Below are positions 1-3,741 of a DNA stretch of 5,729 nt, one piece after another. Every line of letters starts with the position of its first letter. Position 1 is the first letter of the stretch. The notes below the pieces were generated by a model. That model saw only the letters and a list, made by a program, of their open reading frames with translations. It searched no databases and was not told where the DNA came from. The stretch comes from Anaerolineaceae bacterium (GTDB taxonomy: Bacteria > Chloroflexota > Anaerolineae > Anaerolineales > Anaerolineaceae). The stretch is from positions 1 through 5,729 of the forward strand of contig JAIOTF010000274.1 of assembly GCA_021107195.1 (NCBI GenBank). The letters are read 5' to 3'. Both the position numbers and the translations under genes were made by a program.

Positions 1-2
1 GT

Positions 3-755
3 CTACCCAATCGCTTCCTTTAACTGGCGCGCCATTTCGCCAAACTCGACCGTGTAGCGCATCTCCTCGCGGCGCGGGCGCGGCAGGTCCACTTTCAAAT
101 CCAGGCACACGCGCCCCGGCCGGGGCGTGAGCACCAGCACGCGGTCCGAAAGCAGCAGCGCCTCCGGGATGGAATGCGTGACCATCAACACTGTCTGCCG
201 CTGCGCCCCCCAGATGCGCAGCAGTTCCTGCCACATCTGCTCGCGGGTCAAGGCGTCCAGCGCCCCGAAAGGCTCATCCAGCAGCAGCAAGTCCGGCTGC
301 TGGATCAGAGCGCGGGCGATCGCCACGCGCTGGGCCATGCCGCCCGACAACCCGCTCGGCCAGTTTGCCTCGAAGCCTTCCAGTCCAACCAGCCGCACCA
401 GCGCACGCGCCTGCTCGGCGGCCTCGGCTGAGGGGACACCTTCCAATTCCAGCGGCAGGGTGATATTCTCCAGCACCGTGCGCCACGGCATCAGGTTTGC
501 ATCCTGAAAGACGAAACCCGTCCGCGGACGCCCTTCCTGCGAGAAGCGCATATAGCCGCCCGTCAGGGGCTGCAAACCGGCGATGGCATTCAGCAGGGTG
601 GTTTTTCCGCTGCCGGATGACCCCAACAGGCACACAAATTCCTGCGGACGCACAGCAAAGCTGACCCCTTCCAGGGCGTCCAGTTCGCCGTTCTCATCAC
701 GGAAGGTAACGGAAAGGTCTTCTGCTTCGAGGAAAAATTTCGCGCCAGATGTCAT
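3..755 (-). CDS. ABC transporter ATP-binding protein (riboflavin-type / NMT1-family importer)
   Basis: This 250-residue protein is the ATPase that would power the importer formed with the two upstream gene products, acting on the cytoplasmic face of the membrane. All nucleotide-binding motifs are visible and intact: Walker A GSSGSGKT (45-52), Q-loop Q84, signature LSGGM (136-140), Walker B LLLLDE (156-161), D-loop GALD (164-167) and switch histidine H194. The sequence type ('VFQDANLMPWRTVLENI', 'THSIPEALLLSDRV') matches the taurine/nitrate/NMT1-type importer ATPases (SsuB/TauB/ThiZ-like), and the length is normal. The ATG lies only 3 nt after the stop codon of the binding-protein gene. A GGAG inside the last codons of that gene can serve as ribosome-binding site, so translational coupling is likely. 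The TAG stop is at 3-5, so the gene is complete. Assignment as ABC ATPase is certain; the substrate comes only from the operon and its riboswitch. Confidence 0.95.
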   Translation of the reverse strand: MTSGAKFFLEAEDLSVTFRDENGELDALEGVSFAVRPQEFVCLLGSSGSGKTTLLNAIAGLQPLTGGYMRFSQEGRPRTGFVFQDANLMPWRTVLENITLPLELEGVPSAEAAEQARALVRLVGLEGFEANWPSGLSGGMAQRVAIARALIQQPDLLLLDEPFGALDALTREQMWQELLRIWGAQRQTVLMVTHSIPEALLLSDRVLVLTPRPGRVCLDLKVDLPRPRREEMRYTVEFGEMARQLKEAIG

Positions 756-758
756 GAA

Positions 759-1730
759 CTACTCCGGCAGGAAATCATTGCTGAAAACCTGCTCTAACTC
801 CAGCGGCTTGCTCAATAGTCCCATTTTCAACAGCAGCTCCTGCATATTTTCCCAGGCCGCCACATCCGAAGCGCCGCTGCCGTCGTGCGTCCATAATTTG
901 ATCGACTCATCCAGCACCTGCTGCTGCACCTCGGCCACCTGATCCAGATTTTCGACGTACCCGGTGCTGATCTCGAACGCCTCCTGCGGGTCAGCCTGGG
1001 CATCGCGCAGCCCGTGCAGGGTGGCCGCGACCATGGCCGCCACCAGCTCCGGATTGTTGCGCGCGGTCTCCTCGTTAGTGATGAGACCATTGCCGACCAA
1101 CTGCACATGGTCAGACACCGGGATAACGTTCACCTCATAGCCCTGGGCAGCCAACTGCACCGGTTCATTGGCCACATACACTACCACTGCATCTTCCTGG
1201 CCGGTGATGAGCATCTCCACCTGGCTGTACCCGACCGTGTCGAGGGTGATCTCCTTCTCGCTCAGATCACCCGCCTCCAGCAGGGCGCGCAGGCCGATAT
1301 AACTGGCTCCCGACAGCACCGGCGTGCCCACGGAACGCCCCCGCAGATCGTCCAGAGTCTTGATCCCGCTTTCGGCCAGAGAGGCCACGCCCACCGGATA
1401 CTGCTCGTACCAGGTCATCACATACACGATCGGCAGCCCCTGTTCGCGGCCGAGCAGCACCTGTTCGCCGGAAGCAATGGCAAACTGCAATTGATTGGCC
1501 CCCACCAGGGCGACCCCATCCACCTCGAAGCTGTAATCAATCTCGACGTCCAGCCCGGCGTCGGCGTAATAGCCCTTGTCGATGGCCACATACAGCGGCG
1601 CAAACTGCACATTGGGGATATAGCCCACCGGCAGACGCACATCCACCGGGCCAGCATCCGGCTCCGCCGCCGGGGCGCAGCCCGCCAGCAGCATCAAGGC
1701 CAAAAAACTCAAGATAACGATTTTCTTCAT
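759..1730 (-). CDS. ribY: RibY-like NMT1/THI5-family substrate-binding lipoprotein
   Basis: This 323-residue protein is the extracytoplasmic solute receptor of the ABC importer. It starts with a lipoprotein signal peptide: MKK, a hydrophobic stretch (4-16) and lipobox LAGC with the lipidated cysteine at residue 18. The mature part opens 'VRLPVGYIPNVQFAPLYVAIDKGYY', the hallmark of the NMT1/THI5-like (SsuA/THI5) fold, followed by 'SGEQVLLGREQGLPIVYV' and 'LDDLRGRSVGTP'. The fold binds small heterocycles or sulfonates (HMP, thiamine precursors, riboflavin, taurine). The FMN riboswitch at the head of the operon points to riboflavin, matching RibY of the Chloroflexus RibXY system. The start at 1730 is preferred over an in-frame ATG at 1796 because a clear AAGGAG lies 6 nt upstream and the signal peptide begins there. 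The gene is 220 bp downstream of the permease gene, with palindromic repeats between. Alternative: a thiamine-precursor receptor (ThiY). Confidence 0.85.
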   Translation of the reverse strand: MKKIVILSFLALMLLAGCAPAAEPDAGPVDVRLPVGYIPNVQFAPLYVAIDKGYYADAGLDVEIDYSFEVDGVALVGANQLQFAIASGEQVLLGREQGLPIVYVMTWYEQYPVGVASLAESGIKTLDDLRGRSVGTPVLSGASYIGLRALLEAGDLSEKEITLDTVGYSQVEMLITGQEDAVVVYVANEPVQLAAQGYEVNVIPVSDHVQLVGNGLITNEETARNNPELVAAMVAATLHGLRDAQADPQEAFEISTGYVENLDQVAEVQQQVLDESIKLWTHDGSGASDVAAWENMQELLLKMGLLSKPLELEQVFSNDFLPE

Positions 1731-1736
1731 ACAATA

Positions 1737-1742
1737 CTCCTT
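1737..1742 (-). promoter_or_regulatory. Shine-Dalgarno of the binding-protein gene
   Basis: The minus strand reads AAGGAG, followed by a 6-nt spacer and the ATG at 1730. This near-perfect site decides the start: it excludes the 22 extra codons of the longer reading frame that would otherwise precede the lipoprotein signal. Confidence 0.85.
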
Positions 1743-1760
1743 ACCTGTTTTGCGATACCC

Positions 1761-1798
1761 GCTTCGACTTACCCATTCGGGTACAAGTGTCGACAAGC
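1761..1798. repeat. Imperfect palindrome next to the dispersed repeat
   Basis: GCTTCGAC (1761-1768) pairs with GTCG plus AAGC (1789-1798) across a 2-nt bulge. Inside is a smaller TACCC/GGGTA stem (1770-1774 with 1779-1783). It lies in the untranslated gap between the permease and binding-protein genes. The 'TCGACAAGCTCAGC' text resembles dispersed palindromic repeats seen in many environmental genomes; that resemblance is from memory. Confidence 0.4.
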
Positions 1799-1823
1799 TC
1801 AGCCTACGCTATCATCCTCGTAT

Positions 1824-1915
1824 TGTCATTGCGAGAAGGCCGACAGGCCGACGTGGCAATCTCCTGACAAGCAGGTGAGATCGCCGCGCTACGCTCCGCT
1901 TCGCTCGCGATGACA
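1824..1915. repeat. 92-bp palindromic dispersed repeat (REP/MITE-like)
   Basis: The element is bounded by 12-bp inverted repeats, TGTCATTGCGAG (1824-1835) and CTCGCGATGACA (1904-1915), which match at 11 of 12 positions. A nested pair, GGCAATCTC and GAGATCGCC, matches at 8 of 9. The 'TGTCATTGCGAG...GCAATCTC' text is a familiar intergenic repeat in several bacterial phyla, recalled from general knowledge and not searched here. It encodes nothing. It sits inside the transcription unit between permease and receptor genes, where such hairpins can block 3' exonucleases and produce different transcript levels of neighbouring genes. Confidence 0.8.
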
Positions 1916-1950
1916 GAACTTGGCTGATTCTTCTATACTTTCAATCTCCC

Positions 1951-2772
1951 TTAATGACCATTCTGCCGCCAGCGCAGCAGGCGTTTCTCCGCCAGGATCA
2001 CCAATCCGTATAAACTGAGCGCCATCACTACCAGCGCAAAAATCGTTACAAAGACCAGGGCCGTGTCGTACTGCCCGCGGCCGACGTTGATCAGGAAGCC
2101 CAGGCCGCGGTCGGCGCCGATGAACTCGCCCACCACCGCGCCGGTCACGGAGAGAGTGGCCCCCACGCGCAGCCCGCCGAGGATCACCGGCAGGGCAGCC
2201 GGCAGCTCAAGGTAGCGCAGCGTCTGCCAGGGGGTAGCGCGCATGGCGCGCATCAGGTCATGCAGGTTCTCCGGCACGGCCTGCAAGCCGACCAGGGTAT
2301 TGATCAGGATCGGGAAGAAGACGATCAGGGCGCACACCAGCACCTTGGAAAACATGCCCGGCCCGAACCAGATCACCAGCAGCGGCGCGATCGCCACCAC
2401 CGGAATGGCCTGGCTGGACACCAGATAAGGCGAGACGAGCTGCTCCACCAGCCGCGAACGCGCCAGGACATAGCCCAGCACCGTCGCCACCAGGCTGCCC
2501 GCCAGCAGGCCGAGCAGCACTTCCAGCAGGGTCACGCCGGCGTGGTAGAGCAGGGTTCCGTCATGCAGCGCCTGCCACAGGCGCGCCGCCACGCGCCCCG
2601 GCGAGGGGAGGATGAAAGCCGGCAGGTCGCCCAGGCGGATGACCAGCGTCCACAGGCCCAACACAAGCACCAGTGAACCGGCCAGCAGCCAGCGCCGGTA
2701 ACGCTGAATGGGGTGTTGGGTGTTGCGTATCGGTTTTTTCGATGTCAGTCGTTGGTCCATGTCAATCTTCAT
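1951..2772 (-). CDS. ribX: RibX-like ABC transporter permease (BPD_transp_1 family)
   Basis: This 273-residue integral-membrane protein would form, as a homodimer, the translocation pore of the importer. Hydrophobic segments are visible at about 28-48, 78-105, 117-137, 143-163, 198-218 and 236-262, as expected for this family (SsuC/TauC/ThiX type). The cytoplasmic EAA loop that contacts the ATPase is at about 172-197 (DLMRAMRATPWQTLRYLELPAALPVI), with the usual A, G/T and LP positions. 'LPSPGRV' (55-61) is also typical. It is the first gene of the operon downstream of the FMN riboswitch, so it corresponds best to RibX of RibXY. ATG at 2772 is chosen because AGGGGAG lies 7 nt upstream; an in-frame ATG at 2760 is possible. 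Residues 14-24 (PIRNTQHPIQR) derive from a short tandem GGGTGTT repeat and look unlike a normal permease N terminus. Confidence 0.88.
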   Translation of the reverse strand: MKIDMDQRLTSKKPIRNTQHPIQRYRRWLLAGSLVLVLGLWTLVIRLGDLPAFILPSPGRVAARLWQALHDGTLLYHAGVTLLEVLLGLLAGSLVATVLGYVLARSRLVEQLVSPYLVSSQAIPVVAIAPLLVIWFGPGMFSKVLVCALIVFFPILINTLVGLQAVPENLHDLMRAMRATPWQTLRYLELPAALPVILGGLRVGATLSVTGAVVGEFIGADRGLGFLINVGRGQYDTALVFVTIFALVVMALSLYGLVILAEKRLLRWRQNGH

Positions 2773-2778
2773 CTTTTC

Positions 2779-2810
2779 TCTCCCCTAATTTCGAAAGAAA
2801 TTGGGGGAGA
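2779..2810 (-). promoter_or_regulatory. Hairpin burying the permease-gene Shine-Dalgarno
   Basis: Arms 2779-2792 and 2797-2810 form 13 Watson-Crick pairs plus one C-A mismatch (in the transcript) around a 4-nt loop. The only good ribosome-binding site of the permease gene, AGGGGAG (2780-2786), lies entirely within the 3' arm, 7 nt before the ATG. Folded, the hairpin should hinder initiation. It may be part of a dispersed palindromic repeat that happened to insert here, since a second hairpin follows directly (2811-2827). Confidence 0.65.
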
Positions 2811-2827
2811 TGCTGCTGAAAGCAGCA
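2811..2827. repeat. Second palindrome of a tandem hairpin repeat
   Basis: TGCTGCT (2811-2817) and AGCAGCA (2821-2827) form a perfect 7-bp stem with a GAA loop. On both sides lie runs of G (GGGGGAGA and GAGGGGGT). Together with 2779-2810 this gives two adjacent hairpins typical of a dispersed intergenic repeat. Next to it, 2832-2870 can fold by GGGTGT pairing with ACACCC around a small CCGC/GCGG hairpin. No gene is visible here. Confidence 0.55.
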
Positions 2828-2891
2828 GAGGGGGTGTTCCTTGATGCGTCCGCCTGCGGTGACCACACCCGACAACTTCACTTCCCGGTTA

Positions 2892-2955
2892 TTGTAGTAA
2901 CCACTTCAGTGGTTATGTTGTCTACCTTTAATAACGACTGAAGTCGTTACTACAA
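2892..2955. repeat. Inverted repeat of two palindromic 25-bp arms with compensating changes
   Basis: The left arm (2892-2916) and the reverse complement of the right arm (2931-2955) agree at 23 of 25 positions (TTGTAGTAAC.ACTTCAGT.GTTAT). Each arm is also a hairpin: TAACCACT/AGTGGTTA (2898-2905 with 2908-2915) and TAACGACT/AGTCGTTA (2932-2939 with 2942-2949). The two differences sit at paired positions, so one arm has a C-G pair where the other has G-C. A 14-bp spacer separates the arms. It lies in the long leader of the transporter operon. Confidence 0.85.
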
Positions 2956-3006
2956 AAGGCAAGTATTCACCTTGCTGGCTTTCTCTGCTCCTCTGAATGC
3001 GATGCT

Positions 3007-3080
3007 CCCTGAAATCGTTGACTTTTGGGAACGCAAAGCGGGTGCCTTCGGCAGCAGAGTACCCTACGGGCATTTCAGGG
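3007..3080. repeat. Structured stretch closed by a perfect 9-bp stem, function unknown
   Basis: CCCTGAAAT (3007-3015) pairs perfectly with ATTTCAGGG (3072-3080). Inside are a TGCC/GGCA hairpin (3043-3046 with 3050-3053) and CCC/GGG pairing around TAC (3062-3070). This suggests a branched fold in the operon leader. No known RNA family is recognised. It could be a dispersed repeat or an unclassified leader element. Confidence 0.45.
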
Positions 3081-3131
3081 CTATTTTTGCAAAGTTCTCC
3101 CAGGCATAAAACAAATTCGGCGGGCATTCCC

Positions 3132-3150
3132 TCTCCCGGCAAGCGGGAGA
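3132..3150. repeat. Short perfect palindrome TCTCCCG/CGGGAGA
   Basis: A 7-bp perfect stem (3132-3138 with 3144-3150) and a 5-nt loop lie just downstream of the second terminator on the minus strand. No T-tract follows on either strand, so it is not called a terminator. The text resembles frequent 'CTCTCCCG...CGGGAGAG' intergenic repeats. Confidence 0.6.
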
Positions 3151-3156
3151 AGGGAT

Positions 3157-3190
3157 CATAAACAAACCCCGAAACAGTTTCACTTCGGGG
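3157..3190 (-). terminator. Second (distal) intrinsic terminator of the FMN riboswitch leader
   Basis: On the minus strand CCCCGAA (3190-3184) pairs with TTCGGGG (3173-3167) around a 10-nt loop, and is followed directly by TTTGTTT. The 5' arm with its flanks reads GCCCCGAAG, a perfect 9-nt complement of CTTCGGGGC in the aptamer's P1 5' strand (3387-3379). It therefore shares its antiterminator with the proximal terminator. The stem is shorter and the T-tract weaker than in the first one. Confidence 0.7.
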
Positions 3191-3205
3191 CAAGCGGTCT
3201 TCTTC

Positions 3206-3240
3206 AAAAAACAAATCCCGAAAACGCTAAAGTTTTCGGG
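3206..3240 (-). terminator. First (proximal) intrinsic terminator of the FMN riboswitch
   Basis: On the minus strand CCCGAAAAC (3240-3232) pairs perfectly with GTTTTCGGG (3225-3217) around a 6-nt loop, followed by ATTTGTTTTTT. It begins 24 nt after the last base of the aptamer. GCCCCGAA (3242-3235) is complementary to TTCGGGGC in the P1 5' strand (3386-3379). Without ligand, that strand can form an antiterminator; with ligand, P1 holds it and this hairpin forms, the usual FMN riboswitch attenuation scheme. Confidence 0.88.
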
Positions 3241-3263
3241 GCGCAGGCACTATCACGTGCTTT

Positions 3264-3389
3264 TCCTTCTTTTATCCGGACTATACCGTCGACCCCGGAA
3301 TTTCACCGGGTCTTACGCCATTGGCGTTCGTGGGTTATCACCACCGATCGGGAATTGGGAGCGTTGCTCCCTCACCCTGCCCCGAAGGA
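3264..3389 (-). ncRNA. FMN riboswitch (RFN element)
   Basis: The minus strand carries the conserved core of the FMN aptamer in order: TCCTTCGGGGCAGGGTGA, AATTCCCGATCGGTGG, the GGTGAAATTCC repeat, then GTCGACGGTATAGTCCGGAT and GAAGGA. P1 pairs 3384-3389 with 3264-3269. P2 pairs 3375-3377 with 3350-3352. The next stem is GTGG/CCAC where GCGG/CCGC is usual, a covarying change. The variable stem is ACGCC/GGCGT (3315-3327), and another stem is CCCGG/CCGGG (3294-3310). An extra 6-bp hairpin (3357-3371) is inserted into the P2 loop. It binds FMN and normally shuts off riboflavin synthesis or uptake genes. Here it heads the importer operon, with terminators directly downstream. Confidence 0.96.
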
Positions 3390-3406
3390 TATTTGGTTGT
3401 GACTGT

Positions 3407-3435
3407 AGTATAGTGCGGGCGAGCGAGGATGTCAA
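3407..3435 (-). promoter_or_regulatory. Sigma70-type promoter of the riboswitch-transporter operon
   Basis: On the minus strand a perfect -35 TTGACA (3435-3430) is followed by a 17-nt spacer and TATACT (3412-3407), 5 of 6 to the -10 consensus. Transcription would start near 3400, about 11 nt before the P1 stem, the right geometry for a riboswitch leader. Confidence 0.88.
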
Positions 3436-3517
3436 GAAAGGGAACAAGAAACAGTTAATCAGTTGATCCGGCAACCAGCGAATCAGGAACCGGCCCATTA
3501 TTAGATCTACACATCTT
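3436..3517. other. Short gap between divergent units, nothing recognised
   Basis: Nothing convincing is seen between the riboswitch promoter and the repeat element. A near-direct repeat AGTTAATC/AGTTGATC is present at about 3453-3469, too short to interpret. It could hold an operator for either divergent unit. Confidence 0.4.
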
Positions 3518-3518
3518 G

Positions 3519-3648
3519 TCCCCCTTGCTAAAGGGGGATGTCGGATCGCAGATCCGACAGGGGGATTTCCCCCACTGGCGATTTTTCTTGTCGCATGGCA
3601 ATCCCCCCTGTCTGCTTCGCAGACTTCCCCCCTTTGACAAGGGGGGCT
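3519..3648. repeat. Palindromic element of two inverted ~48-bp copies (MITE/REP-like)
   Basis: The left copy (3519-3567) and the right copy (3600-3648, reversed) share one plan: C-run, TTG.(T)AAA, G-run, A, a GTC-palindrome-GAC, A, G-run, ATT. The inner palindromes differ in sequence, GTCGGATC/GATCCGAC (3540-3558) against GTCTGC/GCAGAC (3610-3624), yet both are perfect stems. A 32-bp spacer separates the copies. The element ends about 93 bp before the STAND gene. It encodes no protein; an in-frame ATG at 3538 lies within it but lacks a ribosome-binding site. Confidence 0.85.
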
Positions 3649-3701
3649 GAAGCGCCCATTCTAACTTGTATTATTTTCCCCATTGTGACCCCAAAACTCT
3701 G

Positions 3702-3707
3702 TATAAT
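3702..3707 (+). promoter_or_regulatory. Putative -10 box of the STAND ATPase gene
   Basis: A perfect TATAAT lies 34 nt before the ATG. No good -35 is found at 16-18 nt upstream; TTGTGA at 3683-3688 is too close (13-nt spacer). Transcription would start near 3714. The 7-bp inverted repeat TGACCCC (3686-3692) and GGGGTCA (3733-3739) brackets this box and includes the GGGG ribosome-binding site, 5 nt from the ATG. Confidence 0.5.
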
Positions 3708-3741
3708 AGATGATAGAAACCAACCAAAACACGGGGTCAAC

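Noticed and set aside
1731..1796. 22-residue longer start of the binding protein
   Set aside because: It would put the lipoprotein signal in the interior and ignores the strong AAGGAG placed for the start at 1730.
1014..1913. 299-codon plus-strand open frame opposite the binding-protein gene
   Set aside because: It has His/Gln/Arg-rich antisense composition and runs into the dispersed repeat, while the opposite strand encodes an evident lipoprotein.
759..2772. Thiamine-precursor (ThiXYZ) transporter
   Set aside because: Protein families allow it, but the leader contains an FMN aptamer and no TPP aptamer (no CTGAGA/ACCTGA core is seen). Kept only as an alternative.
2906..3214. 102-codon open frame on the minus strand in the operon leader
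   Set aside because: It overlaps the second terminator, the small palindrome and half of the inverted repeat. Its sequence matches no protein family and the start lacks a ribosome-binding site.
2779..3648. CRISPR array
   Set aside because: The repeats are inverted palindromes of different sequence, with no direct repeats at regular spacing and no cas genes.
3519..3648. Intrinsic terminator at the repeat element
   Set aside because: The stems are G/C-rich, but no T-tract directly follows them on either strand; the only T-run (3582-3586) lies in the spacer.
3666..3688. -35 box for the STAND promoter (TTGTAT at 3666 or TTGTGA at 3683)
   Set aside because: Spacers of 30 and 13 nt to TATAAT do not fit a sigma70 promoter.
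3538..3741. 68-codon N-terminal extension of the STAND protein starting at ATG 3538
   Set aside because: It runs through the palindromic repeat and the promoter region, has no ribosome-binding site, and would place odd repeat-coded sequence before a normal membrane-helix start.
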